A stretch of 64,000 nt of DNA, taken from assembly GCF_030408635.1 (NCBI RefSeq), contig NZ_CP047198.1:2046001-2110000 (forward strand), given 5' to 3'. The translations under genes were made by a program, and so were the position numbers. Below are positions 37,273 through 46,476 of this stretch, piece after piece (positions within the stretch are counted from its first letter, which is position 1; each line of letters opens with the position of its first letter). Origin of the DNA: Corynebacterium coyleae. GTDB lineage: Bacteria; Actinomycetota; Actinomycetes; Mycobacteriales; Mycobacteriaceae. The notes below the pieces were generated by a model, which saw nothing but the letters and a program-made list of their open reading frames with translations, did not search any database and was not told the DNA's origin.

Positions 37273-38637
37273 ATGGCTAAGAAACCTCGCGTGATCCACA
37301 CGTGCTCCGAATGCGGCTACTCTTCCCCGAAGTGGCTCGGCCGCTGCCCTGAGTGCGGGTCGTGGGGAACGTTGCAAGAAGAAGCGCCGGCTGCGGTTTC
37401 CGCAGGTTCGGTAAAGACGTCCGCGCTGACACCAACGTCGCCCGCGACCCCGATTACGAAGGTGAACGCGACTGCGACGCGCACGTTGCCCTCTGGCATC
37501 CGGGAACTCGACCGGGTGTTGGGTTCCGGTGTCGTGCCGGGGTCGGTGGTGCTGATGGCCGGTGAGCCGGGCGTGGGTAAATCGACGCTGTTGCTTGAAG
37601 TGGCATCGCGGTGGGCGGCGATGGATGGCCGCAAGGCGCTATACGTGACTGCTGAGGAATCTGCAGGCCAGGTCCGTGCCCGTGCTGAACGCACCGATGC
37701 GTTGAAAGACACGCTGTACTTGGCGGCGGAGTCGAACCTCGACGTGGTGTTTGGCCACGTCCAGCAGGTCAACCCCTCGCTGCTCATTGTGGATTCGGTG
37801 CAGACTATGCACGCCGCGGGTGTGGAGGGTGTTGCGGGTGGGGTGGCACAGTCCCGCGCAGTAACGGCTGCGCTGACCACACTGGCGAAGACGACGAACC
37901 TGCCGATCATCCTGGTGGGGCATGTGACTAAGGACGGCAACGTGGCCGGCCCGCGCGTGCTCGAGCACCTGGTGGATGTGGTGTTGAACTTTGAGGGTGA
38001 CAGGCAGTCGTCGTTACGCATGCTGCGTGGCATGAAGAATCGCTTCGGGGCGACGGACGAGGTGGGGTGCTTCGAGCAGACCGCTGGTGGCATCCGGGAG
38101 GTACCGGACCCATCGGGGCTGTTCCTCTCTCACCGCGGGAAGACTCCGGACGGTTCTGCGGTCACGGTGGCGATGGATGGCGTCCGGCCGATGCTGGCGG
38201 AAGTCCAGGCACTTACCGTCGATCCGGTGAATAAGAGCCCGCGACGCGTGGTCACGGGCTTGGATTTCAACAGGGTGCCGATGGTGCTCGCTGTCCTGCA
38301 GGCACGCTGCGGGCAGCGCACGAATGACAAGGACGCGTACGTAGCAACCGTTGGCGGTGTGAAGATCACCGAAACAGCAACGGATCTTGCGGTCGCGCTG
38401 GCTACATGGTCGAGCCTGCACGAAACACCGCTGCCGCCGAAGACTGTGGTCATCGGCGAAGTGGGCCTCGCGGGTGAACTACGAAGGGTGCCTAACCTCG
38501 GACGCCGCCTGCAGGAGGCGGCGAGGTTGGGATACGAAAACGCGATCGTGCCCAGCGGAGAACTCGAACCGGTCGAGGGAATGCGGGTCAGTCAGGTCTC
38601 TACGCTCGGGGAGGCGATCGCGCTGTTAGCTAAATAA
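37273..38637 (+). CDS. radA: DNA repair protein RadA (Sms)
   Basis: 454 residues. An N-terminal zinc finger (HTCSECGYSSPKWLGRCPEC), a RecA-like ATPase with Walker A AGEPGVGKSTL, the KNRFG motif (MKNRFGATDEVG) and a Lon-like C-terminal domain (KTVVIGEVGLAGELRRVPNL) are all present. RadA drives branch migration in recombination repair. ATG 37273 was chosen because it gives the standard MAKK start; TTATAC lies about 10 bp upstream, so the leader is very short. In M. tuberculosis disA follows radA; here the next gene is a convergent membrane protein and disA is absent. Confidence 0.95.
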   Translation: MAKKPRVIHTCSECGYSSPKWLGRCPECGSWGTLQEEAPAAVSAGSVKTSALTPTSPATPITKVNATATRTLPSGIRELDRVLGSGVVPGSVVLMAGEPGVGKSTLLLEVASRWAAMDGRKALYVTAEESAGQVRARAERTDALKDTLYLAAESNLDVVFGHVQQVNPSLLIVDSVQTMHAAGVEGVAGGVAQSRAVTAALTTLAKTTNLPIILVGHVTKDGNVAGPRVLEHLVDVVLNFEGDRQSSLRMLRGMKNRFGATDEVGCFEQTAGGIREVPDPSGLFLSHRGKTPDGSAVTVAMDGVRPMLAEVQALTVDPVNKSPRRVVTGLDFNRVPMVLAVLQARCGQRTNDKDAYVATVGGVKITETATDLAVALATWSSLHETPLPPKTVVIGEVGLAGELRRVPNLGRRLQEAARLGYENAIVPSGELEPVEGMRVSQVSTLGEAIALLAK

Positions 38638-38647
38638 CTACAAGAAA

Positions 38648-39328
38648 CTAGGTGATGTTGAAGGGGGCTGCTTCCGAAGCATTGTCGCCGATGACCGTGT
38701 GCAGGAAGTAGGACCCCGGCTCGATCGCGGGACGGTCATCACACTTACCCGGCTGAGATACGGTGCCGGACCAGCGAGCCTGGTAGCCCTGCTTCTCCCC
38801 CGCCTTGTAGGTCTGGGTGCCGGACACGACGGGCTGGTAGCAGTCGGTGTCTGCCCACATGCGCTCGTTGGTACGCATGTCGTACACCTCGAAGCGCAGG
38901 ATGTTCTCGTCAAGGTCGATGACGCAGTCGGTGTCGGTCGGGTTTTCCACTTCCATGTAGAACACCGGCTCGGTGCCTGCGGCGTAGGACGGCTGGTTCG
39001 GCAACGCCTTGATCCGTAGGTCCTTGAGTTCGCATGCGCCAGTGCGGGCCGGTGCGGCCTCAACACTGGAAGGTTCCTCGGACGGGGATGCGGACGCAGT
39101 CTCAGACGTAGATTCCTCAGGCGCGGCGACGGTCGGCTCGGTAGCCACGGTCGGGTTCACGGTTTGCTCGGTGGAGGTTTCGGTTGCCCCATCCGATCCG
39201 GATCCGCCGCTGCGGGCCATGGCGGAAAGCGCCCAGACCAGCAACGCCACAACCACGAGGAGGATGACGAGGGCCGCGACGCGGCGACGCATGTAGATCT
39301 CCGGGGGCAATGGGCGCTGGTTCGACAT
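38648..39328 (-). CDS. Conserved single-pass membrane protein (Rv3587c-like position)
   Basis: 226 residues. A short basic cytoplasmic end (LPPEIYMRRRVA) precedes one membrane segment (LVILLVVVALLVWALSAMA) at about 16-38. Then comes a Ser/Thr/Glu-rich linker (about 40-95) and an extracytoplasmic domain with four cysteines (GACELKD, DCVIDL, DCYQP and GKCDDR), probably Ig-like. It is 9 bp after the carbonic anhydrase gene and so probably cotranscribed, as Rv3588c-Rv3587c are. The function is unknown. Confidence 0.75.
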   Translation of the reverse strand: MSNQRPLPPEIYMRRRVAALVILLVVVALLVWALSAMARSGGSGSDGATETSTEQTVNPTVATEPTVAAPEESTSETASASPSEEPSSVEAAPARTGACELKDLRIKALPNQPSYAAGTEPVFYMEVENPTDTDCVIDLDENILRFEVYDMRTNERMWADTDCYQPVVSGTQTYKAGEKQGYQARWSGTVSQPGKCDDRPAIEPGSYFLHTVIGDNASEAAPFNIT

Positions 39329-39337
39329 GCTTATAAC

Positions 39338-39958
39338 TTAATCGCCGAAGTTTTCGTAGGTGGTCTCGACACGGCCGTCCGAAAGACGGTAACGCGCGCC
39401 AACCACACCGATGCTGCGCTTGCTCAAGCCAGCAACAACGGCGGGGATGCGGGCGACCAAGTGCTCGGCGCCGTGGCGGGCGTGGGCTTGCTCGACCTGT
39501 TCGCCGCGCTTTTCGGCCTCGACGATGGATGGGGCGATCTTCTCGACGAACAGGCGGGTCAGGCCGTGCGGGATCTCGCCGGACTCGAACGCCTGGACTG
39601 CGGAGCCGACAGCGCCGCACTTTTCGTGGGACAGGAACAGCACGAGGTCTACGCCGAGGCCGTCGACGGCGAACTCCACGGATGCGGAAACAGCGGAGTC
39701 GACGCAGCCGCCGGCGGTGCGGATGACGAAGATGTCGCCGAAGCCGGCGTCGAAAAGCAGCTCGACGGGCACGCGCGAGTCAGAACAACCGATGACACAT
39801 ACGGCTGGGTTCTGGCCGGAGGTGAGCTGCTGGAGTGTTTCGGCGTCGCGGTGCGGGGCGACGGTGTTGCCGGTGGCGAATCGCTCGTTGCCTGCGCGAA
39901 GCAGGTCCCACACTTCGCGCGGGGAGGTAGCGGCCTGGAGCTCTGTTGCATTAGTCAT
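39338..39958 (-). CDS. Beta carbonic anhydrase
   Basis: 206 residues. It interconverts CO2 and bicarbonate. Zinc ligands are in CVIGCSDSRVPVE (Cys, with the Asp-Arg dyad) and LSHEKCGAV (His and Cys). The start MTNATEL at 39958 was preferred over an upstream ATG seven codons earlier that would overlap the mutY promoter. It is divergent from mutY, 22 bp apart, and followed by a membrane-protein gene. It occupies the position of Rv3588c. Confidence 0.93.
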   Translation of the reverse strand: MTNATELQAATSPREVWDLLRAGNERFATGNTVAPHRDAETLQQLTSGQNPAVCVIGCSDSRVPVELLFDAGFGDIFVIRTAGGCVDSAVSASVEFAVDGLGVDLVLFLSHEKCGAVGSAVQAFESGEIPHGLTRLFVEKIAPSIVEAEKRGEQVEQAHARHGAEHLVARIPAVVAGLSKRSIGVVGARYRLSDGRVETTYENFGD

Positions 39959-39980
39959 ACCGGCTATTGTGGCACGCATT

Positions 39981-40844
39981 GTGCAGAATATTCGCCCAAA
40001 TCAGATAGTTGATTGGTATCGCGCCAACGCGCGGGATTTGCCGTGGCGCAAACCGGGTACGTCACCGTGGGGTGTGCTGATCAGCGAGGTCATGAGCCAC
40101 CAAACCCAGGTGGAGCGCGTTGCCCCCATTTGGTTGGAGTGGATTGAGCGCTGGCCGACTCCGCACGATTTTGCGCAGGCGCGTATCGACGACATCCTGC
40201 GCGCCTGGGCCAACCTCGGCTACCCACGGCGGGCGTTGAGGTTGCGGGAGTGCGCGCAGGTGATCGTCGACAAGCATGGCGGCGTTGTGCCGGACGATGT
40301 GGACGCGCTGCTGGCACTGCCTGGCATTGGGGACTACACGGCGCGGGCGGTGGCGTGTTTCGCCTACGGGAAGAACGTGCCGGTTGTTGACACGAATGTG
40401 CGTCGCGTGGTGGCGCGTGTGGAGCGCGGCCAGGCGCTGGGGGTGCCGGGGAAGAAGGAAATCCAGGAGGTTGCGCACCTGCTTCCGGAGGACAACGGTC
40501 CCGAGTTTTCGGTCGGGCTCATGGAGCTTGGTGCGCTGGTGTGCACCGCGAAGGCACCGAAGTGCGATGCGTGCCCGATTGCGCAAGATTGTGCCTGGTT
40601 GGCGGCGGGCAGGCCGGCACCTGAGGAGGGGCAGCGGCGGCCGTCGCAACGTTTTGAGGGCACGGATAGGCAGGTCCGCGGCAAGATTATGAAGGTACTG
40701 CGCGAGGCAGATTCGCCGGTTGAGCAGGCGATTATCGACGCCGTCTGGCCCGACGACGCCCAACGCTCACGCGCACTGTTCTCACTGTTGGAGGACGGCC
40801 TCGCCGAGCAGGATGAGCGCGGTTACTTCCACTTACCGCGGTAG
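39981..40844 (+). CDS. mutY: A/G-specific adenine glycosylase MutY
   Basis: 287 residues. It removes adenine mispaired with 8-oxoguanine. The helix-hairpin-helix LPGIGDYTARAVACFAYG with catalytic Asp in VPVVDTNVRRV is present. The 4Fe-4S ligands follow the family spacing (C-x6-C-x2-C-x5-C in CTAKAPKCDACPIAQDC). The motif usually written MLQQTQV reads MSHQTQV, with His for the first Gln. The GTG at 39981 is preferred (a -10-like TATTGT at 39965); GTG 39969 is an alternative. There is no large C-terminal MutT-like domain. The 3' end overlaps the DUF4236 gene by 22 bp. Confidence 0.93.
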   Translation: MQNIRPNQIVDWYRANARDLPWRKPGTSPWGVLISEVMSHQTQVERVAPIWLEWIERWPTPHDFAQARIDDILRAWANLGYPRRALRLRECAQVIVDKHGGVVPDDVDALLALPGIGDYTARAVACFAYGKNVPVVDTNVRRVVARVERGQALGVPGKKEIQEVAHLLPEDNGPEFSVGLMELGALVCTAKAPKCDACPIAQDCAWLAAGRPAPEEGQRRPSQRFEGTDRQVRGKIMKVLREADSPVEQAIIDAVWPDDAQRSRALFSLLEDGLAEQDERGYFHLPR

Positions 40845-40993
40845 GTCAGCCCACCCGGCAGCTTGATCCACACGCCGCCACGCGAGTTGATGGTCACTGG
40901 CCCGACGCGCTTGGAGGCGGAAACGCCCGAACCGGAGTAATTCAGCCAGCTGTCCTTGCTGAGCTTCTGGCGCTTACGAAACTGGAATCCCAT
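40823..40993 (-). CDS. DUF4236 small protein
   Basis: 56 residues. The sequence MGFQFRKRQKLSKDSWLNYS, then GSGVSASKRVGPVTINSRGG and VWIKLPGGLTYRG, is the complete DUF4236 domain, normally found at the N-terminus of short proteins. The function is unknown. It is convergent with mutY (22-bp overlap) and divergent from the lipase gene, with only 24 bp between the starts. Confidence 0.75.
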   Translation of the reverse strand: MGFQFRKRQKLSKDSWLNYSGSGVSASKRVGPVTINSRGGVWIKLPGGLTYRGKWK

Positions 40994-41004
40994 AGCCGGC
41001 AGTT

Positions 41005-41010
41005 TACACT
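41005..41010 (+). promoter_or_regulatory. -10 box for leaderless lipase mRNA
   Basis: TACACT ends 7 bp before the ATG at 41018, the spacing expected if transcription begins at the start codon. Confidence 0.5.
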
Positions 41011-41017
41011 GCTGTAC

Positions 41018-42481
41018 ATGCAAAAACGTTGGTGCTCCCTGCTCATTCCGGTGTTATTGGCCCCATCCGCGCAGGCTGCGGACCTGAGCGCGGAGTCGTT
41101 GTCGTCGCTGTCGTCGGTGGGGTCGTCGACACTCGAGGTGGTACGCGACGCGTCGTCGTTGTCGTCGCTTCCGGAGTCATCGTGGAAACCACTGGCCGGC
41201 GCACCAGGTAGCGAGGCGGGCTCGCTTGACGCGGTGAAGCGGGTGCCAGGGTCGACCGGCCAGCGCATCCGCTACACCACCACGAACGAAAAGGGCGAGA
41301 AGGTCGCGGTGACTGGGGCGTTTTACAAACACCGCCGCGCGAAGGGGCTCATCGCGCTCGCACCGGGCACGCGTGGTCTGGGTGATCAGTGCGCGCCATC
41401 GGCAGGCTCGTCCATGCTGGTGCGCATCGAAGACGGCACCGTGAACATTAACTATGAGGCGCCCCTGGTACAGAAGCTGCTGGATGCCGGCTATTCCGTG
41501 ATGGTCACCGACTACATCGGGTTGGGCACCGATGGATTGCACACCTACTTGAACAGGGTGGATCAGGGGCATGCGCTTATCGACGCCGCCCGCGCCGTCG
41601 CAAAACCAAACCAAAAAGTGGGCTTCTGGGGCTACTCCCAAGGCGGTGGCGCTGCCGCGGCCGCTGCGGAACTCGTCGCCGACTACGCACCCGAACTCAA
41701 CGTGATGGGAACGTTCTCCGGTGCCCCGCCAGCCGACCCGCTGGGTGTGCTGGAGCAAGGTACCGCACCGATGCTCACCGCCGTGGCCGGTTTTGCCGCT
41801 GCGAGCTACTCCGAAAGCTACCCGGAATTCGGCGAGGCCCTGCAGGAACACCTCACCGACGAGGGCAAAGTCTGGCTCGAAGGACTGAAAAACTCGTGCG
41901 TGGTCGACGCCTCGTTGTCTGCGCCGGCCGACCCTTCCACACTGTTCACCTCTGGCGGCTCGTTTGCCGAGGTCGTGCATTCCGATGAGCGGCTGGCGAA
42001 GTATCTGGAACTAAACAAAATGGGCACCGTCGCGCCGTCTGCGCCGATCATGGTGATGACGAATGCCGACGACGACCTCGTTCCGGAGCCGCAAGCCACC
42101 CAACTGGCAGAGGACTATTGCGCCGTCGGTGCGCAGGTGGAGTACCGACGCGTGGTGGTGCCGGGTTCCCCGACGCAACCATTGTCTTCGGGGCGTCTGC
42201 AGTTGACGCCACGCGTTCCTGGTTCGGGCCATGCCGCTCCCCTGCTTTTGCAGGCCGATAATGCGATTGCGTGGATGGATGATCGTTTCGCCGAACAGCC
42301 TATGAAACGGGTGTGCCCCTCCGACCATCCTGCATATGAGGTGGTGAAGGGGCTTGACGCGGTGGAGATCACCGCGTTAGTCCTCGGCATCCTTGGGATG
42401 CTGGGGATACTCGGTGGCGCAGCCTGGTGGGTTTACACCGGCTCGGGGCCGTTGTCTTCCTTGCCCTCGTTGCCGTTCTGA
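41018..42481 (+). CDS. Secreted lipase/esterase (LIP family) with C-terminal membrane anchor
   Basis: 487 residues. A signal peptide (QKRWCSLLIPVLLAPSAQA) is followed by a Ser-rich region and an alpha/beta-hydrolase of the secretory lipase type. It has LIALAPGTRGLGDQCAPS, YSVMVTDYIGLGTDGLHTY, the nucleophile elbow GFWGYSQGGGAAAAA (Ser in GYSQGG), Asp in MTNADDDLVPEPQA and His in GSGHAAPLL. Near the end a membrane segment (ITALVLGILGMLGILGGAAW) would tether it to the membrane. The family includes corynebacterial enzymes that act on lipids or trehalose mycolates; the exact substrate is unknown. The 3' end overlaps clpC by 49 bp. Confidence 0.88.
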   Translation: MQKRWCSLLIPVLLAPSAQAADLSAESLSSLSSVGSSTLEVVRDASSLSSLPESSWKPLAGAPGSEAGSLDAVKRVPGSTGQRIRYTTTNEKGEKVAVTGAFYKHRRAKGLIALAPGTRGLGDQCAPSAGSSMLVRIEDGTVNINYEAPLVQKLLDAGYSVMVTDYIGLGTDGLHTYLNRVDQGHALIDAARAVAKPNQKVGFWGYSQGGGAAAAAAELVADYAPELNVMGTFSGAPPADPLGVLEQGTAPMLTAVAGFAAASYSESYPEFGEALQEHLTDEGKVWLEGLKNSCVVDASLSAPADPSTLFTSGGSFAEVVHSDERLAKYLELNKMGTVAPSAPIMVMTNADDDLVPEPQATQLAEDYCAVGAQVEYRRVVVPGSPTQPLSSGRLQLTPRVPGSGHAAPLLLQADNAIAWMDDRFAEQPMKRVCPSDHPAYEVVKGLDAVEITALVLGILGMLGILGGAAWWVYTGSGPLSSLPSLPF

Positions 42482-45174
42482 TCTTCGGCGGTCGTGTCGC
42501 GCTCATCCGGGAACTCGGAGGCTTCGGACTCCGGCTGGGTGCGCTCCGGCTCGATGTCGCGGACCTCTTCTTCCAGCTCGACGTCGAAGGCCTCCGCTGG
42601 CAGCGGGCGTGGACGTGGGGTGAAGGTGAAGGTCGCATCCGGGGCGGCCTTGCCGCGATCCTTGCGGGCCGTCTCCACGTCGCCATCCCAACCCTCGACG
42701 TCCACGGTGATGATCTCCCCGGCACCGATCTCGCCGAAGAGGATCTTCTCGGACAGGATGTCCTCGATCTCCCGCTGGATGGTGCGACGCAGCGGACGTG
42801 CACCCAGCACGGGGTCGAAACCACGGACTGCAAGCAGGTTCTTGGCGTTCTCGGTGAGCTCGATGCCCATGTCCTGCGCGGCCAGGTTCTTGTCCACTCG
42901 AGCGATGAGCAGGTCCACCATCTGGACAATCTCTTCCTGGGAGAGCTGCTTGAACACGACGATCTCGTCGATACGGTTCAGGAACTCCGGGCGGAAGTGC
43001 TTCTTCAGCTCGTCGTGGACCTTACCCTTCATGCGCTCGTACTGCGCCTCGGAATCCGCAGCGGTATCCCCGGTGAAGCCCAGGCCGACCGGCTTGGAGA
43101 TGTCGGAGGTACCCAGGTTCGAGGTGAAGATCAGCACCGTGTTCTTGAAGTCCACGTTGCGGCCCTGGCCGTCGGTGACGTGGCCTTCTTCCAGCACCTG
43201 CAGGAGGGTGTTGTAGATCTCCTTGTGGGCCTTCTCGATCTCGTCGAAAAGCACGACCGAGAACGGCTTGCGGCGCACCTTCTCGGTGAGCTGGCCGCCC
43301 TCTTCGTAGCCGACGTATCCCGGAGGGGCACCGAAGAGACGCGACGCCGTGAAGCGATCGTGGAACTCGCCCATGTCCACCTGGATCAGGGAGTCGTCGT
43401 CGCCGAAGAGGAACTCTGCAAGCGCCTTCGACAGCTCCGTCTTACCCACACCGGACGGGCCAGCGAAGATGAACGAACCGGACGGACGGTTCGGATCCTT
43501 CAGACCCGCACGGGTGCGGCGGATGGAACGGGACACAGCCTTAACAGCCTCGTCCTGACCGATGATGCGCTTGTGCAGCTCGCCTTCCATGTTGAGCAGG
43601 CGCTTCGACTCGCTCTCGGTGAGCTTGAACACCGGGATGCCGGTCCAGTTGGCCAGCACGTCAGCGATCTGCTCCTCGCCAACCTCGGCGATGTCCTCGA
43701 GGTCGTCCGAGCGCCACTTCTTCTCCTTCGCGGCGCGCTCCTCGGTGAGCTTGCGCTCCGTTTCGCGCAGGCTAGCTGCCTTCTCAAAGTCCTGGGCGTC
43801 GATCGCCGCTTCCTTTTCCTTGCGGACCTCAGCGATACGGTCGTCGACCTCACGCAGGGAATCCGGGGCGGTCATGCGCTTGATGCGCATGCGGGCGCCG
43901 GCCTCGTCGAGAAGATCGACTGCCTTATCCGGCAGGAAACGATCGTTGATGTAGCGATCCGACAGGTTTGCGGCTGCCTTGAGCGCATCGTCGGTGTAGG
44001 ACACGCGGTGGTGCGCCTCGTAGCGGTCGCGCAGGCCCTTGAGGATCTGGATGGTGTCCTCGATGCTCGGCTCGTCCACCTGCACCGGCTGGAAACGACG
44101 CTCAAGAGCGGCGTCCTTCTCGATGTGCTTGCGGTACTCATCAAGCGTGGTGGCACCGATGGTCTGGAGCTCGCCACGAGCCAGCTTCGGCTTCAGCAGC
44201 GAAGCAGCGTCGATCGCGCCTTCGGCGGCACCGGCGCCGACGAGGGTGTGGATCTCGTCGATAAACAGGATGATGTCGCCGCGCTGGTTGATCTCCTTGA
44301 GCACCTTCTTCAGGCGCTCCTCGAAGTCACCGCGGTAACGCGAACCTGCAACCAGGGAGCCCAGGTCCAGCGAGTAAACCTGCTTGTCCTTCAGGGTCTC
44401 CGGGACGTTGCCGTTAGCAATGTCGAGCGCCAAGCCCTCCACGACAGCAGTCTTACCGACGCCCGGCTCACCAATGAGCACCGGGTTGTTCTTGGTACGG
44501 CGTGACAGAACCTGCATGACGCGCTCGATTTCCTTATCGCGACCCACAACCGGGTCGAGCTTGCCTTCCTTGGCAGCAGCGGTGAGGTTACGGCCGAACT
44601 GGTCGAGCACGAGCGAATTGGAACGCTCGCCGCCCTGCGGGCCGCCACCACCTGCACGGTTGCCGCCAGCACCCGCACCTGCGAAGCCTGGGCCGCCGCC
44701 CTGCTGCGGGGACTCCGGATTCTGTGCCTCGCCGCCCTCGTAACCAGACAGCAACTGGATAACCTGCTGGCGCACACGCGGCAGGTCAGCGCCGAGCTTG
44801 ATCAGCACCTGGGCTGCAACGCCCTCGCCCTCACGGATCAGGCCGAGCAGCAAGAACTCGGTGCCGATGTACTTGTGGCCCATCTGCAAACCCTCACGCA
44901 GGGAGAGCTCCAGGACCTTCTTGGCACGCGGGGTAAACGGGATGTGGCCGGTGACCGGCTGGGTGCCGTGGCCAATGATGTCGATGACCTCGCGGCGCAC
45001 ATCCTCAAGGTTGATACCCATGGATTCGAGGGCCTTCGCGGCGACGCCCTCGCCTTCCTTAATCAGGCCGAGCAGGATGTGCTCGGTGCCCATGTAGTTG
45101 TGATTGAGCGCGCGCGCTTCCTCCTGCGCCAGGACGATGACGCGACGGGCCCGGTCGGTAAACCGCTCGAACAT
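42433..45174 (-). CDS. clpC: ATP-dependent Clp protease ATPase subunit ClpC
   Basis: 913 residues. Two Clp-N repeats ([20 protein letters not shown]) precede D1 (Walker A GEPGVGKT), a UvrB/C-like middle region ([20 protein letters not shown]) and D2 ([15 protein letters not shown]). It unfolds substrates for ClpP. The ATG at 45174 has AAGGGG 7-8 bp upstream. A SigH-type promoter lies at about 45217-45241. The C-terminal 100 residues are acidic and longer than in mycobacterial ClpC1. In M. tuberculosis lsr2 and lysS lie upstream; here a nutrient-uptake block lies between clpC and lysS. Confidence 0.97.
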   Translation of the reverse strand: MFERFTDRARRVIVLAQEEARALNHNYMGTEHILLGLIKEGEGVAAKALESMGINLEDVRREVIDIIGHGTQPVTGHIPFTPRAKKVLELSLREGLQMGHKYIGTEFLLLGLIREGEGVAAQVLIKLGADLPRVRQQVIQLLSGYEGGEAQNPESPQQGGGPGFAGAGAGGNRAGGGGPQGGERSNSLVLDQFGRNLTAAAKEGKLDPVVGRDKEIERVMQVLSRRTKNNPVLIGEPGVGKTAVVEGLALDIANGNVPETLKDKQVYSLDLGSLVAGSRYRGDFEERLKKVLKEINQRGDIILFIDEIHTLVGAGAAEGAIDAASLLKPKLARGELQTIGATTLDEYRKHIEKDAALERRFQPVQVDEPSIEDTIQILKGLRDRYEAHHRVSYTDDALKAAANLSDRYINDRFLPDKAVDLLDEAGARMRIKRMTAPDSLREVDDRIAEVRKEKEAAIDAQDFEKAASLRETERKLTEERAAKEKKWRSDDLEDIAEVGEEQIADVLANWTGIPVFKLTESESKRLLNMEGELHKRIIGQDEAVKAVSRSIRRTRAGLKDPNRPSGSFIFAGPSGVGKTELSKALAEFLFGDDDSLIQVDMGEFHDRFTASRLFGAPPGYVGYEEGGQLTEKVRRKPFSVVLFDEIEKAHKEIYNTLLQVLEEGHVTDGQGRNVDFKNTVLIFTSNLGTSDISKPVGLGFTGDTAADSEAQYERMKGKVHDELKKHFRPEFLNRIDEIVVFKQLSQEEIVQMVDLLIARVDKNLAAQDMGIELTENAKNLLAVRGFDPVLGARPLRRTIQREIEDILSEKILFGEIGAGEIITVDVEGWDGDVETARKDRGKAAPDATFTFTPRPRPLPAEAFDVELEEEVRDIEPERTQPESEASEFPDERDTTAEDQNGNEGKEDNGPEPV

Positions 45175-45216
45175 GTGGCTGACCCCTTCTATAGCTAAAT
45201 CGTTGTCCACCACCAT

Positions 45217-45241
45217 AACGCCGGGGTGCGACATCACTTCC
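45217..45241 (-). promoter_or_regulatory. SigH-type promoter of clpC
   Basis: On the minus strand GGAA (plus TTCC, 45238-45241) and GTT (plus AAC, 45217-45219) are separated by 18 bp, matching the GGAA-N18-GTT pattern of SigH heat and oxidative stress promoters. clpC is a known SigH/ClgR target in C. glutamicum. No ClgR box was recognised. Confidence 0.5.
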
Positions 45242-45304
45242 CACGTTTTGACTGCCGGGGGCGTGGAATCGTCGAAAAGCAGTGCTCAGAGGGGATGTTC
45301 ACCC

Positions 45305-45607
45305 TTAGCGAACATCCCTGAAATACACATTTTCATGCAGTTTGCAGCCCGGATTAAACGGGTGCCCGCACGAGGGGCACGCGGCCCCATACTCGGCGTG
45401 CGTCATCATGTAACCGCACGCGCCGCACATCACAGAGCGCAGTTGCTTATCGACGCCCACAAACCGGTGATCCGCCAACTCGTCATGGCACAGCGAACAG
45501 GCCCAGAGTTTGTGGCAGGCCCCGCAGGTGTTGGCAACGACGTCGCGCTCCGAATGCCAATGCGCGCACCGGCCTTGCGGGTCGACGTCGATACCGTGGA
45601 TTTTCAT
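45305..45607 (-). CDS. CHY zinc-finger protein
   Basis: 100 residues. It carries nine Cys and about nine His in the CHY-finger arrangement: RCAHWHSERDVVANTCGACH, then ACSLCHDE, MCGACGYMMTH and ACPSCGHPFNPGC. It probably binds two or three zinc ions. Bacterial CHY-finger proteins have no settled role. The ATG at 45607 shares a base with the MetQ stop (TAATG), so the two are translated together, an unexpected partnership. It is convergent with nothing; 130 bp lie between it and the clpC start. Confidence 0.8.
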   Translation of the reverse strand: MKIHGIDVDPQGRCAHWHSERDVVANTCGACHKLWACSLCHDELADHRFVGVDKQLRSVMCGACGYMMTHAEYGAACPSCGHPFNPGCKLHENVYFRDVR

Positions 45608-46419
45608 TAATTCACCGGGATTACGGAGCCGCTGTACTTCTCGCGGATCCACTCTGCGGTCTCCGGCGAGCTCAGGTCCGCCGCCAGCTTCTCGATGCGA
45701 GGATCCTTCGCCGCGTCCTCATTGGCTGCGAGGATATTCACGTACGGGTTGTTCTCCGGGCTTTCGGCAATGACAGAGTCCTCCGACGGGTTCAGGCCAA
45801 TTTCCAGAGCGAAGTTCGAGGTTACGATGACACCAGCGACAGACTCGTCCGACAGCGACTGAATAACCAGGGTGTCTTCGACCGGGACGATCTCAATGTC
45901 CTTCGGGTTGTCGGTGATCGACTGCAGGTTGATCTTGGACACGTTTGCCGGATCAATCTCCTGGTCCAGACCGATGACGCCGTTGGCCTCCAGCAGGATC
46001 AGCGCACGGGCAAGGTTGGACGGCGAGTTATGAGTCACGATCTTCGCCCCCTGCTCCAACTCGTCAATGGACTTGATGGAGTTGGAGTACATCCCCATCG
46101 GCTCAATGTGGACTCCGACGATGTTGACCAGGTTCTTGCCAGTCTGAGTATTCCAGTCCAGCAGGTACGGCGAGTGCTGGTAAAAGTTCGCGTCCGCGGA
46201 ACCGTTGGCCACCGACATGTTCGGTTCCGACCCACCAGAAATGACCTTGACATCCAGCTCATACTCTGGATTTTGCTCATCGACGTAGCGCAGAATCTCC
46301 GCGTGGGGCGTGGCTTGCGCCAGGACGGTGAGCGGTTCTTCACCGCCTGAATCACTGGAGCAAGCAACGAGGCCGAGGCCAACTGCGGCAAACAAAGCAA
46401 TGGACGCGAAACGCTTCAT
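45607..46419 (-). CDS. MetQ/NlpA-family methionine-type substrate-binding lipoprotein
   Basis: 270 residues. The lipobox is LVAC with Cys20. The NlpA/MetQ fold is shown by ATPHAEILRYVDE, SADANFYQHSPYLLDWN, GVHIEPMGMYSNSIKSIDEL and IVTHNSPSNLARALILLEAN. Family members bind methionine or related amino acids for a MetNI ABC importer. No ATPase or permease gene is near, so it is an orphan here and must use a transporter encoded elsewhere. It overlaps the CHY-finger gene by one base. An unusually weak RBS precedes the ATG (GGGAAAGGGCTTCCCC region). Confidence 0.85.
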   Translation of the reverse strand: MKRFASIALFAAVGLGLVACSSDSGGEEPLTVLAQATPHAEILRYVDEQNPEYELDVKVISGGSEPNMSVANGSADANFYQHSPYLLDWNTQTGKNLVNIVGVHIEPMGMYSNSIKSIDELEQGAKIVTHNSPSNLARALILLEANGVIGLDQEIDPANVSKINLQSITDNPKDIEIVPVEDTLVIQSLSDESVAGVIVTSNFALEIGLNPSEDSVIAESPENNPYVNILAANEDAAKDPRIEKLAADLSSPETAEWIREKYSGSVIPVN

Positions 46420-46476
46420 GGGGAAGCCCTTTCCCTATCGTGAACAACTTTGTCTGCCAATACTAGACTATGTGGT

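Noticed and set aside
42427-44505. 692-codon plus-strand ORF
   Set aside because: It is antisense to clpC with no start signal and no similarity; a shadow.
46440-46475. Possible McbR operator upstream of the MetQ gene
   Set aside because: GTCTG and TAGAC occur close together, but in the opposite arrangement to TAGAC-N6-GTCTA, so it does not fit.
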